From GH45 sp965370965 (GTDB taxonomy: Bacteria; Bacteroidota; Bacteroidia; Bacteroidales; SZUA-534): 15,910 bases of DNA. The notes below the pieces were generated by a model. It did no database searches and was not told the origin of the DNA. It saw only the letters and a list, made by a program, of their open reading frames with translations. Within the stretch, counting starts at the first letter, position 1. The number at the start of each line of letters is the position of its first letter. A program made the translations under genes and the position numbers. Where the stretch lies: contig CBDUWQ010000078.1 in assembly GCA_965370965.1 (NCBI GenBank), forward strand, positions 1 through 15,910, written 5' to 3'. Below, piece after piece: positions 1 through 7,933 of this stretch.

Positions 1-46
1 ATTCAAAAAAACTAAAAAAAGTGTTTTTTGATGGTTTATGAATTAT

Positions 47-571
47 TCAGGCTAACTCTATTTTGTATAACTTAGGTAAATTTCCACAATTAATAAATTC
101 CGTTATCTCTTTTCTATTTTTAAATTCAACAAATTCATTAAAGCTTAAAGTAGGTAGTTTAAAAATTCTCTTTCTACCAGCTAATGAATCAGTAAACTTT
201 TTATCTATAAAAAAACTAGACGAACCACTTACTATAAGTTTAATAGTATCATTATACTTGTCAAAAATATATTTTAAAAAGTTAGACGGATCTTGCAAAT
301 ATTGTATCTCATCAATAAAAATATAATATTTCTTGTTTTTATTGATTGGAGGTATATAGTTGAACAATTGCTCCGGATGAATATTAAAAGCTTCTCTTAT
401 ATCTTTATCTTCTAATGTTATAAAAAAGGATATTTCAGATTTATTTTGTTGTTCTGCATTTAATTGTTGCATCAAAGTTGTTTTCCCTACTTGCCTTGAA
501 CCAATAATTAAAATTATATGTTTAGTTACTAAACAATCTTTTACAGCATTATATATGTGCCTTTTGTACAT
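47..571 (-). CDS. Truncated AAA_14-type ATPase (DUF4143 family N-terminus), candidate pseudogene
   Basis: P-loop ATPase of the AAA_14/DUF4143 family, whose members usually run to about 370-400 residues; biochemical role unknown. Numbered from the ATG at 571 (a GTG sits directly before it), the 174 residues hold Walker A GSRQVGKT at about 24-31, Walker B YYIFIDE at 82-88, a sensor-like SGSSS at 115-119 and an arginine-rich GRKR at 132-135, so the nucleotide-binding half looks intact. The frame then meets TGA at 47-49, before the expected C-terminal DUF4143 part. The same frame stays open from there to the window edge (15 codons ending FFSFFE), where the family normally begins that part, so a nonsense mutation is plausible. 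The gene runs off or decays at the left edge. Family call is confident; pseudogene status is an inference. Confidence 0.75.
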   Translation of the reverse strand: MYKRHIYNAVKDCLVTKHIILIIGSRQVGKTTLMQQLNAEQQNKSEISFFITLEDKDIREAFNIHPEQLFNYIPPINKNKKYYIFIDEIQYLQDPSNFLKYIFDKYNDTIKLIVSGSSSFFIDKKFTDSLAGRKRIFKLPTLSFNEFVEFKNRKEITEFINCGNLPKLYKIELA

Positions 572-591
572 CACCTTACAGATTAAAAATC

Positions 592-599
592 TAAATATA
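592..599 (-). promoter_or_regulatory. Possible -7 box of the ATPase gene
   Basis: On the minus strand this reads TATATTTA, seven of eight matches to the Bacteroidota -7 consensus TAnnTTTG, 20 nt upstream of the ATG at 571. The nearest GGGATAATTT repeat (602-611) would fall between the -7 and -33 regions. No clear -33 TTG was found. Confidence 0.35.
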
Positions 600-601
600 C
601 A

Positions 602-707
602 AAATTATCCCTTTTTCAGACTAATAAATTAGAATATTATCCCTTTTTTCAATGAAACTATTATGAAATTATCCCGTTTATCTATTAATAAATTAGAAAA
701 ATATCCC
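602..707 (-). repeat. Four GGGATAAT-type motifs at exact 32-bp spacing
   Basis: On the minus strand the decamers GGGATAATTT (602-611), GGGATAATAT (634-643), GGGATAATTT (666-675) and GGGATATTTT (698-707) begin exactly 32 bp apart. Units 1 (602-633) and 3 (666-697) are also alike outside the core: they share TAATAAATTAGA on the plus strand and match at 26 of 32 positions, giving a 64-bp higher-order repeat. The array lies just upstream of the ATPase start and past the 3' end of the DUF1254 gene. The spacing is about three helical turns, so all cores face the same side of the helix, as in an operator or protein-nucleation array. Function is inferred only. Confidence 0.7.
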
Positions 708-759
708 ACTAACACTAAAAATCAACAAGTAAAATATTCGTTTAAGGTTTTTTTTATTT

Positions 760-2343
760 CTATTCTCCTATCATTATTTCGCTTGGTCTCCATGTTTTAT
801 CAATCCATGGATTTAGCGGACCATACATTCTTAAAACTACAAACCAACTTTTTCCAGCTATGGTTTGTAACCAGTTATTCTCATAACCTTCTGGGGCTGA
901 TGGTGCGAAAAAAATATCGTAAGAACCATCTTCATTCATTTTTATACCATCAGTCTGACTACCTACACTTGGGTAAATTTGATCTGTTTGTAACTGTGAT
1001 CGAGTTTGAGTATCGTAAATTGTTAATGCCCAAAAATCTGCCACAGGAACATTTGCCGGAATATGGATTTTATAAATCTTCGAACCATCCATTGGTTGTC
1101 TCTTAGAATCTACATAGGCAATTCCATAATCAGAACCTTTACCAGGAATAGTAACTGCCATTGCCGGAGTAACTGCTGTATATGGGTAATGAAACATTAC
1201 ACGAGCATCACTATTCATTGTATTACCATCTTTACCATTAAAAAAACAATTTTTATCAACCCAACCCATAATCCATGCACTCTTTGTATCTGAATAAATT
1301 CGGACACCCTTCATATTATCTACACTTCCTTCGGTACGAGGATACCAAACTATAGAACGAGCTGTGGCATTTCCAATTGCTACTGCATCTGTCAAAATTC
1401 TTTTCATTCTTTCATCTGGAGCAAAAAGTTTCCCTTTTTCCATACCAATAGAAGCAAATAATCCTCTAAGTTCAGGGTCTATCATTTCAAGAGGTTCTTC
1501 TTGTATTACATTGTTTAAGTGTTCGTAAAAAGTATAATCATTAGTATGAATAGTATTAAATGATTTACCTGAACCACTTATAAATTCCATTGTTGGAGGA
1601 TTATCTTTAAGCGATAGTGGATAAATTCTTAAATTATCTTTTACATTTTTAACTGCTGCTTCTAAACCATTAGCAATAGATCCTCTCATAAAGGTCCAAA
1701 CACGATATGTTCTTGATTTTACAACATAATACCCACTTGGAATTTTTCCTTTATATTCGGGAGGAAGAATAATGTATTTACCACCTTTCCCTTTATCTGG
1801 TCCCATTGGTCCTACATCTTGCATATATCTAAACCATGCATCGTTCATTGCCCCTAACATTCCAGGAGGAACTTCAAAAATCATTGGTCCTGTCTCTTTC
1901 ATATTGATAACAGGAATTACATAAAGTGTAGAAGTATTCCCGGTTAAGAATAATGGTTTTGAATCCATCAAATTATCCATTATCATCACTTTGTTGTACT
2001 TATCTGCTCCAATTTCTTCAGGTCCTAACATCAGTTGGCGTAGAGATGCTGCAGGCATTCCTTTCAGAAACACATCAACTCCACGCATACGGTCTAAATT
2101 TTCATAAACTAATTCTGCCGTTTCAGGAAGAGGGGAGCCATCAATAAATTTTAATGTGCCGATTGATGTTTCTACTTCATTAGGGGTTGTTATTCCTGCA
2201 GGAATAGCTGTTGTTTGACTGTAGGTAGGTGTTTCTACCTTTTTCTTTGAAGTACTTTCTTTTTGTACATCATTTGTGCAACTTACTAATATTGCTACTG
2301 CAACTATAGCAATTGCTGAATTTAATATATTTTTTATATTCAT
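760..2343 (-). CDS. DUF1254/DUF1214 domain lipoprotein
   Basis: Exported protein of the DUF1254-DUF1214 family (COG5361-like), 527 residues; no enzymatic activity is established for the family. A hydrophobic signal segment ends in the lipobox LVSC with lipidation Cys22, so the mature protein is probably membrane-anchored. DUF1254 spans roughly 70-200, with the characteristic stretch around LDRMRGVDVFLKGMPA (about 83-98) and the aromatic/glycine-rich run near FEVPPGMLGAMNDAW. DUF1214 spans about 405-515, recognisable from FWALTIYDTQTRS and the proline-rich end around YGPLNPWIDKTW. Length is normal and the frame intact. It stands alone: 188 bp separate its stop from the ATPase start downstream, and a 718-bp intergenic region with REP-like hairpins lies upstream. 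No clear -7 box was seen before the ATG. Confidence 0.88.
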   Translation of the reverse strand: MNIKNILNSAIAIVAVAILVSCTNDVQKESTSKKKVETPTYSQTTAIPAGITTPNEVETSIGTLKFIDGSPLPETAELVYENLDRMRGVDVFLKGMPAASLRQLMLGPEEIGADKYNKVMIMDNLMDSKPLFLTGNTSTLYVIPVINMKETGPMIFEVPPGMLGAMNDAWFRYMQDVGPMGPDKGKGGKYIILPPEYKGKIPSGYYVVKSRTYRVWTFMRGSIANGLEAAVKNVKDNLRIYPLSLKDNPPTMEFISGSGKSFNTIHTNDYTFYEHLNNVIQEEPLEMIDPELRGLFASIGMEKGKLFAPDERMKRILTDAVAIGNATARSIVWYPRTEGSVDNMKGVRIYSDTKSAWIMGWVDKNCFFNGKDGNTMNSDARVMFHYPYTAVTPAMAVTIPGKGSDYGIAYVDSKRQPMDGSKIYKIHIPANVPVADFWALTIYDTQTRSQLQTDQIYPSVGSQTDGIKMNEDGSYDIFFAPSAPEGYENNWLQTIAGKSWFVVLRMYGPLNPWIDKTWRPSEIMIGE

Positions 2344-2416
2344 ATCTAAAATTAATTTTTACATCTAATTCTACTTTGCCACTTTAAATTTGTTTGATTA
2401 TTAGTTTGTTAAATAG

Positions 2417-2436
2417 CCTCGACTTTCAAGTCGAGG
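2417..2436. repeat. REP-like perfect inverted repeat 1
   Basis: CCTCGACTT and AAGTCGAGG form 9-bp perfect arms around TC. It is GC-rich against AT-rich surroundings, in non-coding DNA just upstream of the DUF1254 gene. It is the first of three hairpins within 130 bp, an arrangement typical of REP/BIME-type palindromes. No REP-associated transposase is in the window. Confidence 0.65.
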
Positions 2437-2459
2437 AAATATTATATGAATAGCAAATA

Positions 2460-2501
2460 GGCTTTAGCCAAAAATGAGTGTTAATAGTGTGGGCTAAAGC
2501 C
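2460..2501. repeat. REP-like inverted repeat 2
   Basis: GGCTTTAGCC (2460-2469) and GGCTAAAGCC (2492-2501) are perfect 10-bp complementary arms around a 22-nt AT-rich loop. The arm itself is nearly palindromic, so alternative foldings exist. Confidence 0.65.
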
Positions 2502-2523
2502 CAATGTTTATATTATACTTTTA

Positions 2524-2543
2524 CTCAGCCCTAAAAGACTGAG
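2524..2543. repeat. REP-like inverted repeat 3 (short)
   Basis: CTCAG (2524-2528) and CTGAG (2539-2543) are 5-bp arms around a 10-nt loop. Weak alone; reported because it lies 22 bp beyond hairpin 2 and continues the same series. Confidence 0.4.
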
Positions 2544-2854
2544 CTAATCAATTACTCATCAAATGTTTATAAAGTCTAAAAGTAGAACTAATAACTTCCC
2601 AAATTTAAAAACCATATTAATTTCAAATTTATTAAAATTAATAACCTTCTTACTATTTTCAATATATCGATACCTGAAACAACAAACACTCTATGTTTTT
2701 GTTTACCGTAATTAAGCAACTTATTAAATAAAAAAAAGATAGCCTTGTTTATCATATTATTAACAAGTGCATTATGGTTAAAAATAAAAAAAATACACCC
2801 CATTTACTTAAGTAACCAAAATAACTTCTTATAATCTCAAATATAATAAAATCA

Positions 2855-2891
2855 GTTATTTCAAATAACAAAATATCAAGCTATTTTAGCT
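2855..2891. promoter_or_regulatory. Pair of small palindromes upstream of the HHH gene
   Basis: GTTATTT-C-AAATAAC (2855-2869) and AGCTA-TTT-TAGCT (2879-2891) are perfect inverted repeats 9 bp apart, about 170-205 bp upstream of the ATG at 3062. They could be operator sites or small hairpins. The DNA is very AT-rich, so chance is a real alternative. Confidence 0.25.
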
Positions 2892-3061
2892 AATATTTGG
2901 TTTTAACAGAAAGAAAAATTATACAGCTCATAAATCTTTGTTGTTTGAACCAAAAGCACTAATTTCATCCGTTTATAATTTATTTTTCAATTACCAGATG
3001 AAACTCACAAGTATCTATTTACAAATCAATTTGAATTTGATGTGAATACATATTTTTAAGA

Positions 3062-5140
3062 ATGGAAAAAAAACTATACTTCATAAGCATTTGTCTGTTT
3101 TGTTTTAATACCCTGCTTGCACAAGAGGTAGAAACAAACAACCAAATAATTGAAGATTTGGTTGAAGAGATAGCCCAAAGTATTGAAGGTAATGCAGACT
3201 ACTCACAAATTACCGATGATTTATATTATATGCTTGAAAATCCTGTAAATCTTAATATTGCATCAATTGAAACACTTGAGAAATTAAGGATATTAAACGA
3301 TTTTCAAATAAAAAGCCTTTTAAACTACATTAAATATAATGGCAACCTTGCTACACTTTACGAGTTGCAACTTGTTGAAGGATTTGACTACCCCACAATA
3401 AAAAAACTTTTACCGTTTGTTGTTGTTTCTCAAGATATACACATAAAAAAATGGTCGGCAAATAAAGCCCTAAAATATGGTAAACATTCAATATTTGGAC
3501 GTGTTTCATCAATTATTGAAACTCAAAACGGTTTTCAAAAAGTGAGCGACTCTGTTTTTAACCAAAATCCCAACCACCATTATCCAGGTAATCGGATGCG
3601 TATTTACAACAGGTATCAATTTAATTATAAAAACAAGCTTAGGTGGGGCATTACTGCCGAAAAAGACCCCGGCGAGCAGTTTTTAAAAGGTGAACAAAAT
3701 AAAGGGTTCGACTTTTATTCGGCTCATTTGCAAATAAGCGATGTAGGCATTTTAAAAACTGCTGTATTAGGTGATTACCAAGTGCAAATAGGACAAGGTT
3801 TAATAATGTGGTCGTACCTAACCCAAGGAAAATCATCGTATGTTATGGATATCAGAAAACGCAGGCAAGGCTTAAAAAAATACTCATCAACCGATGAAAA
3901 TGCTTTTATGCGGGGCGGCGGCCTTACCGTTGAAAAATGGGGAGTACGCTTTATGACATTTGGCTCATACAAAAATAGAGATGCTAATATTTCAATAAGT
4001 GATACCCTCACAAAATATGAAAATATAACTTCATTATTAAACTCGGGTATTCACGCCACACCTGCCGAGGTTGAGGATAAAAATGCCATTACCGAAACTA
4101 TTTATGGTGGAAATTTAAGCTGGCGTCATAAAAATTTCAAAGTGGGGTTTTCAGGTATTAACTACCAATTTAATATGCCATTTAAAATTGACGATACTCC
4201 AAAAAACAGATACCGGTTTAGTGGTAAAAACAATTATAATGTAAGTGCCGATGCCGAGTTTATGTTTAAAGCGCTGCATATTTTTGGTGAAGCTGCACTA
4301 TCGGAAAATGGCGGCAAGGCAATTTTAACAGGTGCACTTATGGAGTTGTCGCCCCAATTTCGCACATCTGTTTTATACCGTAATTACCAAAAAAATTACC
4401 AAGCACTTTATAGTAACGCTTTCGCAGAAAGCTCACGTATCCAAAACGAGCAAGGTTTTTATATGGGGGCAGAAATGCATCCTGTTAAAAAGTGGAAAAT
4501 ATCAGCATATTACGATCTCTATAAATTTCCATGGGTAAAAAACCAAGCAATAGGACCATCAAAAGGTAAAGATTATTTGATTCAGGTCGATTATACAACA
4601 TCGCGCACGCTAAGCATGTATTGGCGGTATAAACACGAGGCAAAAGAGATAAGTATTGACAATGAACAAACCGGCATACCTGCCTTGGGCATTGCCGATA
4701 AAGCACTATTGAGATACAATATTGGTTATCGGCTTTATAAAAATTGGGAGCTGCGTAATAGGCTTGAACTTAGTAGCTATAAACAACAAAACAGCAAAAA
4801 AGAATATGGCTATATGCTTTATCAGGATATTATTTATCGCCCTTTAACTTACCCATTATCAGTTATTTTTAGGTATGCTGTTTTTGATACCGAGAGTTAC
4901 AATACCCGCATTTACACTTATGAAAATGAGGTGCTAAATGCCTACTCTGTACCTCCACTTTATGATAAAGGAACAAGAACTTATATTTTATTAAATTATC
5001 AAATATCTGACAGGCTAAACTTTTGGCTACGCTTTGCTCAAACATGGTATGCCAATAAAAAGGAAATTGGAACAGGGTTAAACCAAATTAACAGTAACAC
5101 CAAATCAGAAATAAAGTTTCAACTGCGGTTTAAATTTTAA
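3062..5140 (+). CDS. Helix-hairpin-helix outer-membrane beta-barrel protein
   Basis: Exported Bacteroidota protein of 692 residues combining a ComEA-like helix-hairpin-helix region with a long beta-rich C-terminal part. A signal peptide occupies about 1-20 (LLA before Gln21). Residues about 61-120 show the duplicated HHH pattern: NLNIAS, a helix, YIKYNG, then LYELQ and GFDYPTIKKLLPF. The remaining ~570 residues are rich in alternating aromatic/polar strands and end in FQLRFKF, with a terminal aromatic as in outer-membrane barrels. The HHH fold binds DNA in ComEA, but here its role is unknown and DNA uptake should not be assumed. Length is usual for the phylum's HHH-domain proteins. It is first in a same-strand cluster, 246 bp before the CotH gene. 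Confidence 0.82.
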   Translation: MEKKLYFISICLFCFNTLLAQEVETNNQIIEDLVEEIAQSIEGNADYSQITDDLYYMLENPVNLNIASIETLEKLRILNDFQIKSLLNYIKYNGNLATLYELQLVEGFDYPTIKKLLPFVVVSQDIHIKKWSANKALKYGKHSIFGRVSSIIETQNGFQKVSDSVFNQNPNHHYPGNRMRIYNRYQFNYKNKLRWGITAEKDPGEQFLKGEQNKGFDFYSAHLQISDVGILKTAVLGDYQVQIGQGLIMWSYLTQGKSSYVMDIRKRRQGLKKYSSTDENAFMRGGGLTVEKWGVRFMTFGSYKNRDANISISDTLTKYENITSLLNSGIHATPAEVEDKNAITETIYGGNLSWRHKNFKVGFSGINYQFNMPFKIDDTPKNRYRFSGKNNYNVSADAEFMFKALHIFGEAALSENGGKAILTGALMELSPQFRTSVLYRNYQKNYQALYSNAFAESSRIQNEQGFYMGAEMHPVKKWKISAYYDLYKFPWVKNQAIGPSKGKDYLIQVDYTTSRTLSMYWRYKHEAKEISIDNEQTGIPALGIADKALLRYNIGYRLYKNWELRNRLELSSYKQQNSKKEYGYMLYQDIIYRPLTYPLSVIFRYAVFDTESYNTRIYTYENEVLNAYSVPPLYDKGTRTYILLNYQISDRLNFWLRFAQTWYANKKEIGTGLNQINSNTKSEIKFQLRFKF

Positions 5141-5299
5141 TGCAACCTTTATGTTTTTTTCAATCTACTATAAAAATAATCAACTGATGTTACTATATTT
5201 AGCAAAAATTCTTTAAACACTATTACTTACAAATATAAATTATTAAAAAAATGTTTCCCCAAATCAATTCGAGACAAGCAGTAAACTAACTCCATTCGT

Positions 5300-5356
5300 T
5301 TGATACACAAACTAGCAATAATTATAACTATCTGCCTAACAGCCTGCTTGTATTAA
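5300..5356 (+). CDS. Possible 18-codon lipoprotein-signal-like micro-ORF (remnant or leader)
   Basis: In the 246-bp gap between the HHH and CotH genes, a TTG-initiated frame reads as 18 residues with Lys4, a hydrophobic core (LAIIITICL) and a lipobox-like LTAC, then stops two codons later. This resembles a bacterial lipoprotein signal peptide with no mature part. It could be the remnant of a lost lipoprotein gene, a leader peptide for the CotH gene 30 bp downstream, or chance. The start codon is weak and there is no expression evidence. Confidence 0.2.
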   Translation: MIHKLAIIITICLTACLY

Positions 5357-5386
5357 CAGATAAGCAAAATACAAAACTCTAAATAG

Positions 5387-7933
5387 ATGAAAAAAACTAC
5401 TCAAATAATTAAAAACCAAATAATAATAAGCTTTTTACTATTATTGGCATTTACTGGCAATACACAAGTTGTAATTAATGAATATTCGTGTGCCAACCTA
5501 AAAACTTTTCCCGATAATTTTGATAAACATGGCGATTGGATTGAGCTTTACAACACAGGTAATACTGAAGTTGATGTGGCAGGCTACTATTTAAGCGACA
5601 AATTAACAAAACCCCAAAAATGGCAAATACCTGAAGCTGAAGGCAGCGTAATTCCAGCAAAAGGGTATATAGTTTTTTGGGCAACAAAACGCGATACTGC
5701 TTTTAATGAGCATTTTCACACAAACTTTACATTAAAACAAACAAAAACCAAAAAAGAGACAATCGTACTCTCAAACCCAGACGGAGAAATAATTGATCAA
5801 ATAGAAATATCAATTCACCAAGTAGAGCATTCAATGGGTAGAACAACCGATGGGGCTGCAACATGGAGTGTATTTGACGAACCTACCATTAAAGCAACAA
5901 ATAACAATTCAACCCCATATAGTTACGCCCCAAGGGCGGTTTTAAGCAAAAAAGCAGGTTTTTATAACTCACAAGTTACTGTTGAAATTTCGGGTGCTGG
6001 GCAAAATCAAGAAATTCGATATACTTTAGATGGTACTTTTCCTGAAAAAACTTCAAGTTTATATGCTGATGCAATAAATATTACCTCAACAACTGTACTA
6101 AAAGCCCGCATTTTTAGTTCAGATACAACTATACTTCCGGGTTTAATGCAGTATGCAACCTACTTTATTGATGTAAGTCATACACTTCCGGTAATATCGG
6201 TTGCCGGCAAAGGCTTATTAAATTTGGTTAACGATGTTACGCCTTTAATACGACCATATGGTACATTTGAGTATTTTGATGGCGATACATTAACAACCCG
6301 GGCAGCCGGCGAATACAACAAACATGGGCAAGACTCATGGGTTTGCGACCAACGCTCAATCGACTTTATTTCAAGAGACGAAATGGGCGATAACCATTCG
6401 CTTAAAGGGGAGTTGTTCCACTTATCTGACAGAGATTCGTATCAAAGAATGATTTTAAGAGCATCGGGCGATGACAATTACCCCTGTGGGCATAATTATG
6501 CTAACGAAGGCAGTGCCCATATGAGAGATGGCTTTATACATAACCTTACAAAAAGAGACGAGATGCATCTTGATGTTAGATTAAGCGAACGCAATGTTGT
6601 TTATATTAACGGACAATATTGGGGAGTTTATGAAATTAGAGAGAATGTTGATGACCACGATTACACAAAATATTATTACGACCAAGAGAGATATGACCTT
6701 CAGTATATTTTAACATGGGGACAAACATGGGTTGGATATGGTGGAGATAAAGCATATGAGGATTGGTTAGATTGTTATAACCTAATTATGGACAATGATA
6801 TGACAGTTCAGGAAAATTATGATTCGGTAAAATCAATTTTTAACGTAAAAAGTTTTGTTGACTATATTTTGGTTAATTCGTTTACCGTTTGCACCGATTG
6901 GCTAAATTATAATGTAGCATGGTGGCGTGGGCTAAACCCCGATGGAGACCACAAAAAATGGGGATATACCCTTTGGGATAACGATGCCACTTTTGCATTT
7001 TACATTAATTATACCGGTTTACCCGATACAAGTGCTACTGCCCTACCCTGCAACCCTGAAGGACTTGATAACTCTTTCTCAGACCCCGAAGGGCATATAA
7101 AAATATTAAACAAATTAAATGATAACGATGAGTTTCACCAATATTATGTGGGCAGGCAGGCCGACTTGCTAAACACTACTTTTGGAAGCGAAAATATGCT
7201 TGGCTACTTTGACGAATATATGGCAATTATTGAGCCCGAAATGGCACAACATGCAGTTAGGTGGTACGGTACATATGATGAGTGGAAAGCAAATGCAGCA
7301 AGGTTAAGAGATTTTATAGTAAGGCGATCAGCGGCTTTAGAAACAGGTATTAGTACATGCTACGATTTATCGGGGCCTTACGATTTAACAATTACAAGTA
7401 GCCACCCCGGTCAAACAAAAGTAAGGATAAATTCACTTAAAATTAAGGATTTTCCATGGACAGGAAAATACTATGAAGGAATGGATACAAAGTTTAAGTC
7501 GTATGTTAATAAAGATGAGGATCTCAAGCTCAAAAATTGGGAAAGTAACCATCATACTTTTTCGCCCGATAACACATCAAGAGAAGTGTTAATAAGCTTA
7601 ACATCAGTTGATACGGTAAAAGCAGTTTTTCAATTTCATAGCAGCATATCCGATATGTCAAGCTTGGCAAAAATTGATGTTTATCCAACAATTATTACTA
7701 ACAGTTTTACCGTTGATTATTATTTAACTAAACCATCAAATGTTGAGGTTAACTTATTTGATATTTCAGGAAAAATGATTACTCAATTAATACCCACAAC
7801 ATTCCACAATGCGCCGGGCGATTATTCTGTTACTTTAGATTTTTCATGTACAAATATGGCAGGTGGGTCATATATATTATATTTTAAATCAGACGAATAC
7901 CACAAAACAACAAAAATTGTATATCTAAAATAA
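5387..7933 (+). CDS. T9SS-exported CotH kinase protein with lamin-tail domain
   Basis: Secreted multidomain protein of 848 residues. Order: signal peptide about 1-26; lamin-tail (LTD) domain about 28-145, opening VVINEYSC with GDWIELYN at 49-56; an FN3-associated/chitobiase-C-like segment about 183-262 (IRYTLDGTFPE at 210-220); a CotH-kinase region about 268-650 with NGQYWGVYEIRE near 408-419 and WDNDATFAF at 530-538; and a type A T9SS sorting domain about 764-848 (VYPT, NLFDISGKM, GGSYILYF, final KIVYLK). CotH proteins are atypical secreted kinases, first known from spore coats; the substrate here is unknown. The sorting domain implies passage through the outer membrane and surface attachment or release. 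The downstream lipoprotein starts on the base after the stop codon, so the two are very likely co-transcribed. Confidence 0.9.
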   Translation: MKKTTQIIKNQIIISFLLLLAFTGNTQVVINEYSCANLKTFPDNFDKHGDWIELYNTGNTEVDVAGYYLSDKLTKPQKWQIPEAEGSVIPAKGYIVFWATKRDTAFNEHFHTNFTLKQTKTKKETIVLSNPDGEIIDQIEISIHQVEHSMGRTTDGAATWSVFDEPTIKATNNNSTPYSYAPRAVLSKKAGFYNSQVTVEISGAGQNQEIRYTLDGTFPEKTSSLYADAINITSTTVLKARIFSSDTTILPGLMQYATYFIDVSHTLPVISVAGKGLLNLVNDVTPLIRPYGTFEYFDGDTLTTRAAGEYNKHGQDSWVCDQRSIDFISRDEMGDNHSLKGELFHLSDRDSYQRMILRASGDDNYPCGHNYANEGSAHMRDGFIHNLTKRDEMHLDVRLSERNVVYINGQYWGVYEIRENVDDHDYTKYYYDQERYDLQYILTWGQTWVGYGGDKAYEDWLDCYNLIMDNDMTVQENYDSVKSIFNVKSFVDYILVNSFTVCTDWLNYNVAWWRGLNPDGDHKKWGYTLWDNDATFAFYINYTGLPDTSATALPCNPEGLDNSFSDPEGHIKILNKLNDNDEFHQYYVGRQADLLNTTFGSENMLGYFDEYMAIIEPEMAQHAVRWYGTYDEWKANAARLRDFIVRRSAALETGISTCYDLSGPYDLTITSSHPGQTKVRINSLKIKDFPWTGKYYEGMDTKFKSYVNKDEDLKLKNWESNHHTFSPDNTSREVLISLTSVDTVKAVFQFHSSISDMSSLAKIDVYPTIITNSFTVDYYLTKPSNVEVNLFDISGKMITQLIPTTFHNAPGDYSVTLDFSCTNMAGGSYILYFKSDEYHKTTKIVYLK

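Larger units (their letters stand above)
2344..3061. other. Long intergenic region, no gene supported
   Basis: 718 bp between the divergently transcribed DUF1254 and helix-hairpin-helix genes. The left part holds three hairpin-forming inverted repeats (2417-2543). The middle is very AT-rich and carries only a 71-codon minus-strand frame of biased composition that I do not accept as a gene. The right part has two small palindromes (2855-2869, 2879-2891). Promoters of both flanking genes must lie here, but no perfect TAnnTTTG box was found for either. Confidence 0.6.

Noticed and set aside
602..707. CRISPR array suggested by the regular 32-bp period
   Set aside because: Only a 10-bp core is conserved, the filler is too short and partly repeated between units, and there are no cas genes.
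663..1106. Plus-strand open frame of 147 codons
   Set aside because: It overlaps the 3' end of the well-supported DUF1254 gene on the opposite strand, and its product resembles no known family.
2608..2645. Possible third degenerate copy of the end of the 109-bp element (CCATATTAATTTC resembles CCATTTTAATTTC)
   Set aside because: The match covers about a dozen AT-rich bases and does not extend into the hairpin region.
2588..2803. Minus-strand open frame of 71 codons in the long intergenic region
   Set aside because: Composition is what AT-rich non-coding DNA gives by chance (Phe, Leu, Ile, Asn, Lys), with no motif, promoter or neighbour support.
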